A stretch of DNA of 64,000 nt from Undaria pinnatifida (lineage: Eukaryota; Sar; Phaeophyceae; Laminariales; Alariaceae). The notes beneath the pieces were generated by a model. That model did no database searches and was not told where the DNA came from. It saw only the letters and a program-made list of their open reading frames with translations. The stretch is taken from assembly GCA_012845835.1 (NCBI GenBank), contig JABAKD010000001.1, positions 13,857,684 to 13,921,683 on the forward strand, written 5' to 3'. The translations under genes were made by a program, and so were the position numbers. Position 1 is the stretch's first letter; each line of letters begins with the position of its first letter. Below, one piece after another: positions 33,924 to 43,300 of this stretch.

Positions 33924-34264
33924 CCTAGCCTGTTTGTTTCCAACTTCGATTTTTTTCCCATGTCTAATACCAAGTGTTTTGCCGCCATGTCGGGAGTGCG
34001 GTGCTGAAAAAAGGTTGAGATAGTACTTCGAAGTATATCGGACTCCAGACGAGCTCCTGTAGCAGAAGATTTGTAGCAAACATTCATCAAGTAGACGCGG
34101 TGGAAGTCAGAGGATGCCTCAGTAAAGTTAAAAAAGCGTGCCACTTTTGCTTTGGCACGGCCATATTCAGAACCTCGCGTGTGGATCATGCACATGTCAC
34201 GTAACACGTAAATGTCTTCACATCGTGGGTTCATTGCACGATTAGCGTCCATTATTACCATTGA
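33924..34264 (-). CDS. Candidate exon of unknown protein
   Basis: The frame opens after the acceptor CAAAACCTAG (34265-34266) in phase 0, with an ATG three bases in. It encodes a varied, non-repetitive peptide (NPRCEDIYVLRDMCMIHTRG, AKVARFFNFTEASSDFHRVY). Possible donor at 33923 is AGG/GTATGG. The composition looks more like real coding sequence than most frames here. It could be a further exon of locus B (phase-compatible with 35262) or part of another gene. No family is recognised. Confidence 0.35.
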
Positions 34265-34407
34265 CTAGGTTTTGACTCGTGAAAAACTTTCCTAAAAATC
34301 GGGCGGCCGGTTTTGCTTCGCAGCTTGGGAAGATGAGTATCGACCCGAAAATTTGTCGAACTCACAGCTGACGTTGTCAAAAGAACTTTATAAAAAACAT
34401 GCGGACG

Positions 34408-34655
34408 TATCTTGCCATGGGAGAGCCTCCAATGACAATCATCATGGAATTATCTTGGGGGTTAGGGTAGGGGGCGGGGGAAGGAAAGGGGGCGGGACGG
34501 GAAGGCCCCCCTCCTACCCGTAGCATGGATCCGGGTGTTCATGCAACGAAGTAAGGCATGCTTACCATGGGAGAGAGTCGGTGCTGATGACCATCATGGG
34601 TTGCCTCTTGAGCGGGGTAAATCCTGCTAGGATGGCGCTCCCGTTCTGAGATCAA
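34408..34655 (-). pseudogene. Two decayed copies of locus B exon 5 end
   Basis: On the minus strand, CCATGATGGTCATCAGCACC...CTCTCCCATG/GTAAGC (about 34590-34640) and CCATGATGATTGTCATTGG...CTCTCCCATG/GCAAGA (about 34412-34450) resemble the intact CCATGATGATGATCATCACC...CTCCCCCAGG/GTAAGC at 35262. The first keeps a consensus donor; the second has GC in place of GT. Confidence 0.5.
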
Positions 34656-35095
34656 ACTTTTACTTGGAGTTAGAGCTTGAAAACACTCCTACCTACAGTG
34701 CATGGTCATCCCTCCATAGTGCGGTACAGTGCGGTATAGTGCATCAGGATCATCCCTCTATAGTGCGGTGTGGTGCGGTATGGTGCGGTATGGTGCGGCA
34801 GGGGTTACGCCACTTGGGTCTAAGTATTCTGAGCGGCTGAGCTTCCTCAAGCGTGGACCTATCGGTTAGTGTGAACATATTTTGGCGAAGTGTGTGCGTG
34901 TGGCTTAGGACTGCCTCATGGGGAAATTTTAGTCGGGTTCCAAACGAGCGGATGCCTTTCAAGTAATTTTCTCGGGTGAGAAAGCAGTTCAGCTGCTCAC
35001 GGGCAGGAGCCCAGGAACTTTTACTGCGCCGTTGCCTTAGGATGACTCTGCAGCAGTCAAGTGCCACCGGAGAAAAGAAATCCCACACGGGTTCT

Positions 35096-35097
<2 letters not shown>

Positions 35098-35148
<51 letters not shown>
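35098..35148 (+). repeat. CAG trinucleotide array, about 17 units
   Basis: Uninterrupted CAG/CTG repeat lies downstream of locus B exon 5 (gene sense CTG). A poly-Cys or poly-Leu frame through it is not evidence of a gene. Confidence 0.9.
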
Positions 35149-35150
<2 letters not shown>

Positions 35151-35261
35151 TTTCCCACAAACAAAACGTTGGTGCGAAAATAATCTGACTGCGTTTCAGG
35201 CGCGGATTGGCCTGATAGGACGGTCGAGCTTCCAGGCGACAAGAAGAGGAGACGCGCTTAC

Positions 35262-35412
35262 CCTGGGGGAGCCGGTGATGATCATCATCATGGCTTTCTT
35301 CTCGGGGTCAGAGTCCAGCCAACACCGGCAAGTCATGGTGCAGGCCATGATCATCATTGCGGAGTTCGACACAAAGACGAGGAAAATCATCGACACCGCT
35401 GCCACGTGATAG
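35262..35412 (-). CDS. Locus B exon 5 (helix 4)
   Basis: The acceptor is preceded by a C-rich tract (CCCCCCCCTTCCTCATGTTAG) and the donor is AGG/GTAAGC. One base completes the split codon from exon 4, then 50 codons: a helix, ACTMTCRCWLDSDPEKKAMM-type tail and ITGSPR. The following exon is not identified. Confidence 0.65.
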
Positions 35413-38400
35413 CTAACATGAGGAAGGGGGGGGTCGGGGGGAGCGGGGAGGGAAGGAGGGAAGGGAGAGAAGGGGGGGGGGGGGGGGGGGGGAGGGAGGG
35501 GAGATGGTAGGGGAAGACGGTGCAAAGAGAACATGGATGGTGCAAGCGGCAAACGTTGACACCGATAATAGGTCGATCATCGACGTTGACAACGACGGAG
35601 ACGACGGTAGGAACGACGGCAAACAAGAACAGCAACCACAGCTGCAGCACCAACAACGACAACCGTGCCACGATACATAGGGTTCTTCGTCCGATATTGC
35701 TCGCTATAGTATGCCTAAGCTACGGGATTGTTTCCCGAGATGTGCTTTCATTTTTCTACAAAAAAAGGTTTTCTGGGTGGCACAGAGAACTCCGCAAGTG
35801 AGGAAGGGGACTATCAAACCCTTCCATTGCATGCATATTTACCAACACGTGAAATCCTAACCACTACAGCCGGAACTCTAAACAGAGAAATGAAGAATTC
35901 AGCTTAAGTTCCCCCACACAAGTTATCAAATAAGCTGTACTCTACCTTGGGTTGTCGCAGTACTCCTCCACGTCATCGCTGATGCAGCAGTCGTCCACGA
36001 ACTGCGTGCAGAGGTTCGACACCTGGAAGGTCGTTGCATGCATTTTCAAGGGGGAAGGGGGGGGTCGGGAAACCACAACCAAAACCACAACCACAAGACG
36101 ATTGTAAAGCGCGCTTGTCGGTGTCTATCGCGTACGATTTTGTGTAGGTGCAGCAGTCACGAACGAATCACGCCTCCATCACCACCACCACCACCACCAC
36201 CATCACCACCACCGCTTCCACCACTGCCACCATCACCCCCACCACCACCACCACCACCACCACCAATACCTATCACCACCACCACCACCACCACCACCAC
36301 CACCAACACCTATCACCACCACCACCACCACCACCACCACCACCACCACCACCATCACCACCACCACCACAACCACCGCCACCATCACCGTACACCTACA
36401 ACAAGGACGAGCGCGTGACAAACCCTTACCGAGAGCAGCTACGGCACAGCGGCCATAAAGCATAGCAGCAACCAAGGCATGCACACCGTTTCGCAAACTA
36501 TGCTACATTTGAAGTGGTACGAGGTACATACCAATAGTACATTTGCAACAAAGCTGTTTTCGCCATCACGTATACTTTCTATCTCAACCCGACGGGCAGA
36601 TTATCGAATAGAAGCTAGCAAAACGTATTCAAAATGATGTGTAGGACGTCGAGTATTGCATACCATGAAAAAAATATGTACGGTACTTATCTAACCCCCG
36701 GAGCCAAACTAACAAAACGGTCTTGAAGAGACCACCATCGTTGTGGACCTGGACGGTATTGGATGGAAAACAGACGAACCTTTAAAGTCGTTTGGGCTAT
36801 TATAGTCGGCGTTGCTTGCTTGCAGGGTTAACTGAGCTGTGGCTGATTAGGTTTTCTGTAGTTCAATTAGGTTCCCCCCCCCCCCCCCCCCCCCCCTTTT
36901 CAACTTGCGACACCCCGTGGATTTCAAGCCGGCCGCATCTCGAAGAGGAAGCTTGTCTGGTAGCATTAAAAAACGACGATTCCTGTCCGCTGTCCCACCT
37001 CACAGTTGTCCTCCAAAAGAGAGCAGCACCCAGCGATGTAGTTGATGTCCACCATCACCACGGCAAACGCGCCGAGGCACGTGAACGCGCCCACCACAGA
37101 GGTCAGCAACGTCTCCGCCGCACCTCTCCTGTCCACCTGATGTATTTTCAATGAGAATCGGCACATGGCAACCCGGATGTGCGAAAAGAGTAGTAGGATC
37201 ATTAGTCAGGGCGGCCCGTTGAACTTGTTGTTAGAGTTGATTCCCACCGTCTCCACCGCCAAACGCGCCGAGGCAAGCAACGCGTCGACCGCAGAGATCA
37301 GCATGGTCTATGCCGCGCCTCTCCCGTCCACCGGGAGAATCTAGCGAGCACGGGCCAACCCGAAAGTGAAGAATGCGTAGCGTTAACAGGCAGGGCGGCA
37401 GTCTGAGTAATGGCATTTTGCGATAGAAAGGTACGGCAGGTTAAGGGGCCAGCCACGGGAATCGGCAGCGTCGTCTCAACACGGCGCGTGTTCTGTGCAA
37501 GTTACGTAGGTAGTGAGCACATGCCAACCCGGACGTAGGAAAAGATAGATAGAATGAACAGTCAGGACCGCCGCTTGTACATTATATTTAGAACGCGATT
37601 TTCTAATGTTGACCTCGCCCAAAACCATCTTGACCCCTTTCGGAGCACCCAATGTGCCTTTCTATCACCGACACGTACGAGTCGACGACAGCTACAAGTA
37701 CCCTGCTGCGACAGTTTCCTAGCGATAGTATTACTATCTCGATAACCACAGAGGCAAAAAGCGTCCCCGCCGCGCCTCTATCGTCCATCTAATGCGTCTT
37801 AATGTGCATGTGCCAACCCGGACGTAGAGGCATCGTAGTGTATGTACATTTTAGGGGGGCTGCTTGTACGTGAAATGGAGTTGGTGTTAATCATCGCCAC
37901 ACGGCAAAACACGCTTAGATGAGTAAACGCGCCGGTCACGGAGGTCGGCAGCGTCTCCGCCGCGCCTCTCGTGGCCACCTGCCCTTTTTAGTGAGCACCC
38001 TCACCCTTTTCCCTTCCCCGTCTCGAAAGAGATGAGCGATGACTGGTCAAATGACGAAGGAATGCAGCAAGTGAGTTCATAAGGAAGACACGCAATGGGC
38101 GCCCAAACGTTGGAAGTGTCTCTAATAGGAGTAGGGACGGTGCTCCGTTTCGAAAGGGGTGCGCGGTCAATGGTCAAATAACCAAGGCAAGCAACAAACG
38201 AGTACCCAATCCCCTCCCCCCCCACCCCCCTCCCCAACGTAGCAACGCCTGCGTGTTGAGTGAAAACCCGACGTACTCCGGCCTGGCATTGTACGGATGT
38301 GAGGAGGCGTTCATGTCATGGAGCCCCCCTTCAGTAGCATGGCTCACGTGCTTATAGATACGGCGGGCGAAGAATGGCTGGGTGAACCAGATGACCAGGC

Positions 38401-39077
38401 CGATTATGAGCGCGCTGTGAAGGATCGACGCGTTGGCGCTGTCAACTTCGCCAGTGGGGCAGTTGGTCTGGTACAATGGACTGTCTTGCGTGGTCAGTCT
38501 CCTGTTGTTCTGCAAAGGGAAAAGGGTGGGGGAGGTTAGAGGGGAGTTGAAGCCGGTGGGGATTGGAGGCGGGGGAAATTGCAAAGGGAGGTTAGGTCGG
38601 GGTGGGGGGTGGGGGGGAGGAATAACGGTGGGGGTGGGGGGGCACGCAGAATCGAATACATGCAATAAAAAAGCGGTTGAGGTCTGGTAAAACGGGGTGT
38701 CTGGCGCTGTCAGCCTCATATTACTCTGTGAGGGGGGAGGGGGGGGAAAGGGGTGGGGGGGCGGGCGGCAAGCATTGCACACGCACCAAAACATCGAAGC
38801 CTGAAATGCGAACGTGTACAGTATGCTTACCCCATCGTTGTAGGAGTTGTCGGTTGTGCCGCTGTGCCCGGGGTACGCAGGTCCCGCCGCCCCAAGGATA
38901 AGCAAAACCAGCGCCAGAAAAAGGTTGAGGTAGGTTAAATTGAGCAGGATGGTTCGTCTGGAATCCTTCTTGTCTGGGCTGGGATATAGGGGGGATCCCC
39001 CCGGGGACATAAGACCCCCCCCGCCCGCCTCGCCCCCGGCGGCGCCGCTTTTGTTCCCGAGAAGACGGTCCGCGCTC
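35262..39077 (-). CDS. Locus B: four-helix membrane protein with Cys-rich loop (tetraspanin-like layout)
   Basis: Five exons: 39077-38831, 38509-38348, 37136-36999, 36022-35946, 35412-35262. All junction phases agree (0, 0, 0, 2), giving about 258 residues with both ends missing. Predicted order: basic N-terminal side, helix 1 (LFLALVLLILGAAG), a loop with one Cys, helix 2 (ILHSALIIGLVIWF), a short basic link, helix 3 (VVGAFTCLGAFAVVMV), a loop with seven cysteines including two CC pairs, helix 4 (VSMIFLVFVSNSAMMIM), then a Cys/Lys tail. This order matches tetraspanins, but the CCG signature is not present, so membership is unproven. Most exons are accompanied by decayed copies. A possible first exon is at 40969-41094. 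Confidence 0.65.
35946..36022 (-). CDS. Locus B exon 4 (Cys-rich loop)
   Basis: Acceptor CAACGACCTTCCAG, donor AAG/GTAGAG; 25 codons plus 2 bases. The peptide VSNLCTQFVDDCCISDDVEE ends YCDNP and is acidic with four cysteines, as in an extracellular disulphide loop. It is short enough that ORF finders would miss it. Confidence 0.6.
36175..36400 (+). repeat. ACC/CAC trinucleotide array
   Basis: Long ACC repeat with CTATC interruptions (AATACCTATCACC) resembles that at 32.8 kb. It lies in the locus B intron between exons 3 and 4. Confidence 0.9.
36874..36896 (+). repeat. C homopolymer, about 23 bases
   Basis: Lies in the locus B intron just downstream (gene sense) of exon 3, where it reads as a G run. 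Confidence 0.9.
36999..37136 (-). CDS. Locus B exon 3 (helix 3 and start of Cys loop)
   Basis: Acceptor AATACATCAG, donor GAG/GTGGGA, 46 codons, phase 0 at both ends. It begins VDRRGAAETLLTSVVGAF and ends GCCSLLEDNCE. This is the only intact member of a tandem set of five related blocks between about 37.0 and 38.0 kb. Confidence 0.65.
37200..37990 (-). pseudogene. Four decayed tandem copies of locus B exon 3
   Basis: Minus-strand blocks begin with GAGAGGCGCGGC(A/G)-type sequence at about 37345, 37485, 37790 and 37980, matching GGAGAGGTGCGGCGGAGACG of exon 3. Each is preceded by intron-derived CCGGGTTGGC(A/C). The copy at 37345 has a TAG stop after four codons; others have lost the acceptor or frame. 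They lie upstream of the intact exon, inside the exon 2-exon 3 intron. Confidence 0.6.
38348..38509 (-). CDS. Locus B exon 2 (helix 2)
   Basis: The acceptor is excellent (CCCTTTTCCCTTTGCAG) and the donor is CAC/GTGAGC. It has 54 codons, phase 0 at both ends: NNRRLTTQDSPLYQTNCPTG, then a helix and FARRIYKH. The frame stays open past the donor to 38174, but the phase fit with exon 3 favours splicing at 38347. Confidence 0.65.
38681..38725 (-). pseudogene. Partial copy of locus B exon 2 head with its own acceptor
   Basis: CCTCACAG/AGTAATATGAGGCTGACAGC encodes SNMRLTAPDTPFYQT, matching NNRRLTTQDSPLYQT of the true exon at 9 of 15 positions, then diverges. It lies 200 bp upstream in the same intron. 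Confidence 0.55.
38831..39077 (-). CDS. Locus B exon 1 (helix 1)
   Basis: The acceptor is CACCTTTGCAG and the donor is GGG/GTAAGC. It contains 82 complete codons plus one base completing a split codon. The peptide has a Gly/Ala-rich start, then DKKDSRRTILLNLTYLNLF and a hydrophobic helix, then a polar loop ending NSYNDG. An in-frame stop (TAA) lies just upstream of the acceptor, so the exon cannot extend further. Confidence 0.65.
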
Positions 39078-39419
39078 CTGCAAAGGTGTTAACGTATTTG
39101 CGTGTGCTTTGTTCAGTTGCCGCGTTAGTTACTGTTTTTTTTTTTCTCGTTTTCGCGGAGTGTGGTTGGGGCATACCCTTTGGCGGTACTGATCGGTTGC
39201 GTTATATAGTCCTAGTGCCTGTCATCCGGCAACATATTTTGCAAGAAGACTTTTGGCACGAATCACTATAGAAGGTTCCCGTGGAGAACACAAGTATCCT
39301 AGGGAAACTAAAGAAGTTCTGCACTCAATCTGAGCCGCTTTACTTTTTTTTTCATTGCAGTTGTTTGTTGTCATAGATGTTTGCATGCTGGTGGTTTGAT
39401 TGGCGAGTCCTAGCGAGAT

Positions 39420-39620
39420 GGTTTTCAAAATCAGGGCCAGAAACAGGCAAAGTTAAGTCAGAGTGAGCAGGACGGTTCGTCTGGGATGCTTTTTTGTCTC
39501 GACTGGGGTCGAGGGGGGGGACCCCCCGGGGACATCAGCCCCCCTCTCGGGAAATTTTCCGCCTCACAGGTTGCGCCGCCATTGCTTCCGGCAAGATGGT
39601 TCCGCGCCCCTGCTCATGAG
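39420..39620 (-). pseudogene. Decayed copy of locus B exon 1
   Basis: About 75-80% similar by eye to 38938-39080 over GCAGG, ATGTCCCCGGGGGG and AGACGAACC...CTGCTCA. A one-base insertion shifts the frame and a TAA follows where the helix should start. Confidence 0.6.
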
Positions 39621-39884
39621 TTATGCATTTCGCGGTTTTTCATGTGCCTTGTGAAATACTGCTTTCTTCGGATAGTTATATGCTAGGGAATATAACACCG
39701 CCCGCTCCGCCCCAAATGGCGCAGCGGCCATAATTTGAATATGACATACCGCCTCAACGCAACATAGAACGTGTGAGATGCAAGAATAGAGGAGCCTAGG
39801 CCATCATGCAGGACAAAACAGTGTACAAGTTAGCGATAGGGCTATATGGGCTACCAGGACTTGCTAAGGCCGTGGGGGGGTCCC

Positions 39885-40250
39885 TATCACACGTCAGAGA
39901 GATCACCGATCCCCACTTGAAGAACTAGATATTTCAGGAAATATCTGTACGGTCTAGTTCATGTTGCTGGGTGGGATCCGTGCGATCTGCATCATCTAGC
40001 ACATGTTTCCTGGGTTGGATCTGTACCCCGCATACACGGATCATGTACAGCATATCATAACGGTAGATACAGGATCTACTGTTGACGATCTGTACGATCT
40101 GTATGATCTGCAGATGATCCACATGATCTGTATTATCTGTAGATGATCTACATGATCTATATTATCTCCAGATAGTCTATATTATCTGTATGATATGTCC
40201 GAGTTGTGGTTGTTTTGTCCTTGTGTTGTACATCCTTCGTGCTTTTCGAC
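39885..40250 (+). repeat. Dispersed repeat F (GATCTRNATGATC tail), copy 1
   Basis: Shares CACACGTCAGAGAGATCACC, GGGTTGGATCTGTA, ACAGCATATC, ACGGTAGATACAGGATCT and a GATCTGTA/GATCTGCA-rich tail with 43.05 and 62.9 kb. Confidence 0.55.
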
Positions 40251-40444
40251 TGGTCGGACGGCACTGTATTTCGGTACGGCTTTTCGGTTGCGATACTAAG
40301 ATAAGAATGCAATAGATACCGCGATGAACTCGCCAAGCGAGTTCAGTTTGGCACTCCACTGAAAAGATAAATTGCACGTCGGTCCTATCGTAGACGTGGA
40401 AGGGCATGCAGGCGGATGTATGGCTCGCGGCAGCTATGATATAC

Positions 40445-40570
40445 ACGTGAACCACTTTTGTTTTTGTTGTATTTTTCCTTGGGTATTCTTCTACTCCAGG
40501 GTAACTGGGGCATATCCGGTGACTACGAACTTGACTATTCGAGTTCATGTGAGAACAACAACACAGATGA
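40445..40570 (+). repeat. Dispersed repeat G, copy 1
   Basis: TTTTTCCTTGGGTATTCTTC, ACTCCAGGGTAACTGG and GTGAGAACAACAAC match 62410-62545. Confidence 0.55.
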
Positions 40571-40968
40571 GATGACACGCCGGCAGCAGCAGCATGAAGA
40601 GAGAACGAGCCGACAGGGCGAGAGGACACGACAACACGGACTGACAGCGGGGGTAGCGTTTAGGGAGCATTCTTATTTATTTCTTGGTTTCAGGGGCTTC
40701 CCAACCGAATACTCACCAAGATTTGCAGCTTCAGCGGGGAGAATTGGACTAACAAAAACTGACGATCGCACAGCATCCTTCACGTGACGCAACCCGAGCC
40801 GATAGGCTAAGTGACGACGATTTTGCGGTCGAACTCTCAACGCAAGTACCCGCAGGATACGCGCACCACTTGTGTTGCTGCCGTGTGCTGCGTGCGTTAA
40901 CAAACACCCTCTGATTTATCGCTGTACATAGGTACATGAGTCCCCAACAGGGTCAAACAAAACCTCAC

Positions 40969-41094
40969 CTCGGGCTGAGCGGCTGCCAGTTCCCTTGCTG
41001 CGTCATCCCTACGTCCGGAGCAACGTTGAGCGTCGGTGGCCGCTTTACCGGGCTTGCGACACCCCTGCCTGTTCGCGGACAATTGGCGTGCCAT
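40969..41094 (-). CDS. Candidate first exon upstream of locus B
   Basis: An ATG at 41094 opens 42 codons of basic, Ala/Arg/Gln-rich peptide (MARQLSANRQGCRKPG...AAAQPE) ending at a consensus donor, GAG/GTGAGG. Its phase (0) does not match exon 1 at 39077, which needs two bases, so at least one exon would lie between. A donor CTTG/GTGAGT at 40716 marks a possible site. It may belong to another gene. Confidence 0.35.
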
Positions 41095-41324
41095 AAGGGT
41101 TTCGGATATCGTTTTCGTTAGGGGTAACGCGCAAATAGTGGGCTTTTAGTCGACTTACTAGGGGTTGTGTGAAACGCGCGAACAGTGAGAGCTGGCGACT
41201 CCTAGAACAGGAAAAAATACATATATGATTAATACGCGCGATCGGAGGATCACACACAATGTTGCGAACATCAGTGTCGACCAAATTCTTGATCTCATAG
41301 CTGGAGTTAATTTTTATATTTTTT

Positions 41325-41930
41325 GTGACCTAAACCTCTTGCACCCCCCCCCCCCCCCCCCCCCCCCGCTCCCCCACCGCCCCCCCTTTTTTTTTTTTTT
41401 GCCTCGCTTCGTCTCGCTTAAACGCCCCACCTAATATCGAAATCCGCCAGAGTAATAAACAATACCAGGCCCTGGATATCGCTTCGTTATCTTTTTAGAG
41501 CCATCCATGCCGCTGCTGCAATTTCCACCCACCCCCGCCCGCAACGCCCCCTCCTTCCCCACCACCCGCACCATCGCCTAGACCTAGCACCACGCGTATA
41601 GCAAACCCCTACATCTATGCGACCTAAAGCCCTCCCCCCCCGCCCCCCGCCTCCCCCGCCACATTCCCCCCCCCTCCCCCACCAGAAGGATTTATAGTTT
41701 CCACGCACACATTGACCTGCCCCACCTGTCCCCTTCCCCCCCTCCCTCCCTCCCGCCCCCTTTTGATCAAAATCAGGCCCCCACGTCCTTAAAAAATCCA
41801 CCCTCCCCTCACCGGATATTCGACTTACAGGTTTCACTTGATAAACGGATGCATTTCCTCCCACAGCTGTCAGATTTTTTCCCCCTCAGAAACGGGTTTT
41901 ATAGTTTCCGCGCACAGACTGCCTAACATC
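41325..41930 (-). repeat. G-rich dispersed repeat, inverted copy
   Basis: The reverse complement carries CTAGGCGATGGTGCGGGTGG, AAAGATAACGA, TTTATTACTCTGGCGGATTT and GGTGGGGCGTTTAAGCGAG, matching 21.42-22.11 kb. It contains a C run at 41344-41367. Confidence 0.65.
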
Positions 41931-41946
41931 ACCATGATGACCCTGA

Positions 41947-42110
41947 TAGCTACACTGTAGTTGCAAAGAGAGTCGCCGACCTATATCCTTAATGAGGACA
42001 CACAACCCGTAATACGCGCGATCGGAGTATCACACACAGCTCGCAAAGATGAGTTTCGACGAAATCTTCAATCTCACAGCTGGAGTTTATCTTAATTTTT
42101 ATAATATGCA
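41947..42110 (+). repeat. Dispersed repeat E, copy 2
   Basis: Near-identical over about 165 bp to 27195-27358, with a few substitutions only, suggesting recent spread. Confidence 0.7.
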
Positions 42111-42727
42111 CACACAAAATAGTTTATTTCCCGTTTTTTTTTGTTTTTTTTTTGCATTTTTTGTTTTTTTCTGAATTTCTCTTTCTTTTCTTTTCCTTTT
42201 TTGTTATTGAAAATAATCGCGCATTTTTTTTGCCCTCGTGTTCGTTGCGGTTGGCATCGCTTTGCTGTATTTGCTAGCGTGTATCTCTGGCCTATTTTTT
42301 GTTACCAAGGACCTCGTCTCTCTTTCAATAGGAGGCATTGGCACGGACAATGGTTGTTCTACATGTAGATGGGTGGGAAGATCACTTTATTTCGAAGAAC
42401 ACACAACCGGATATACAGTGTAACGCAGCGCCTACGATATGCGTTGTTACGCTGTTTCCCCCGTGTACTTCGTAATCGTTGAGACGGTCGAAAAATTACG
42501 AAACATTGAAATACACTTACTTGAAGCTGTGGGATCGAAGGTTTTGTCGAAACTCACACTCGCACGCTGTGCGTGATGCTTCGATAGCGCGTATTGCTGT
42601 GTGCGTCCCCTTTTTTAGAATGTACTTGCTAAGGCGACTCCCTTCACAACTACAGCATAGCGTGTAGCAGGGTCAACAGGGTGGTGCGAATCTGCCTGTG
42701 CACGCAAACTAAAACCTTCTTTAGAGG

Positions 42728-42730
<3 letters not shown>

Positions 42731-42758
<28 letters not shown>
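42731..42758 (+). repeat. G homopolymer, about 28 bases
   Basis: Uninterrupted run directly upstream of the 66-bp tandem repeat. Confidence 0.9.
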
Positions 42759-42761
42759 ATT

Positions 42762-42957
42762 TAGTGTAGTGTGTCCCTCGAGGGCGGAAACTAAATTGTG
42801 ATCTTGATTTTGTATGGATGAATTACTAGTGCAGTGTGTCCCTTGAGGGCGGAAACTAAACTGTGATCTCGATTTTATTATGGATGAATTACTAGTGTAG
42901 TGTGCCCCTCGAGGGCGGAAACTAAACTGTGATCTTTTGATTTTGTATGGATGAGTT
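42762..42957 (+). repeat. 66-bp tandem repeat, three copies
   Basis: The unit contains TAGTGTAGTGTGTCCCTCGA, GGGCGGAAACTAAA and TATGGATGAATTAC; copies differ by a few bases. Confidence 0.85.
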
Positions 42958-43034
42958 AAAATATACTTCGAAGTATATGTAATCGAGGAGGCTGTGTACT
43001 AATTTCGGAAACGAGAAGCACGAACGCCGTGTGC

Positions 43035-43300
43035 TGCAAACATTGCACACGTCAGACGGATCACCGACAGATCACTTGATGATCTAGATACTGAAGGATA
43101 GAGATCTGTACGATTCAGCTCGTGTTGCCGGGTGAGAGCTTGACGACCTGCAAGATCTAGTAAACGCTTCTGGGGTTGGATCTGTACTCTGTGTACAGAT
43201 CCTGCACAGCATCTCCTTAACGGCAGCTACAGGATCTGCTGTTGATGATCTAGATGATCTAGATGGTCTAGATCGTGGCCTGCCCGAGGTGCGAACGTTC
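43035..43300 (+). repeat. Dispersed repeat F, copy 2
   Basis: CACACGTCAGACGGATCACC, GGGGTTGGATCTGTA, GCAGCTACAGGATCTGCTGT and a GATGATCTAGATGATCTAGA tail, ending CTGCCCGAGGTGCG. Confidence 0.6.

Noticed and set aside
34750-35160. Poly-Cys ORF of 136 codons near locus B
   Set aside because: Starts in the CAG/CTG array, and its phase does not match the donor of exon 5.
38174-39010. Single 278-codon ORF as an unspliced gene
   Set aside because: It runs through two real exons of locus B and the intron between them; strong GTAAGC and TTTGCAG sites with matching phase favour splicing.
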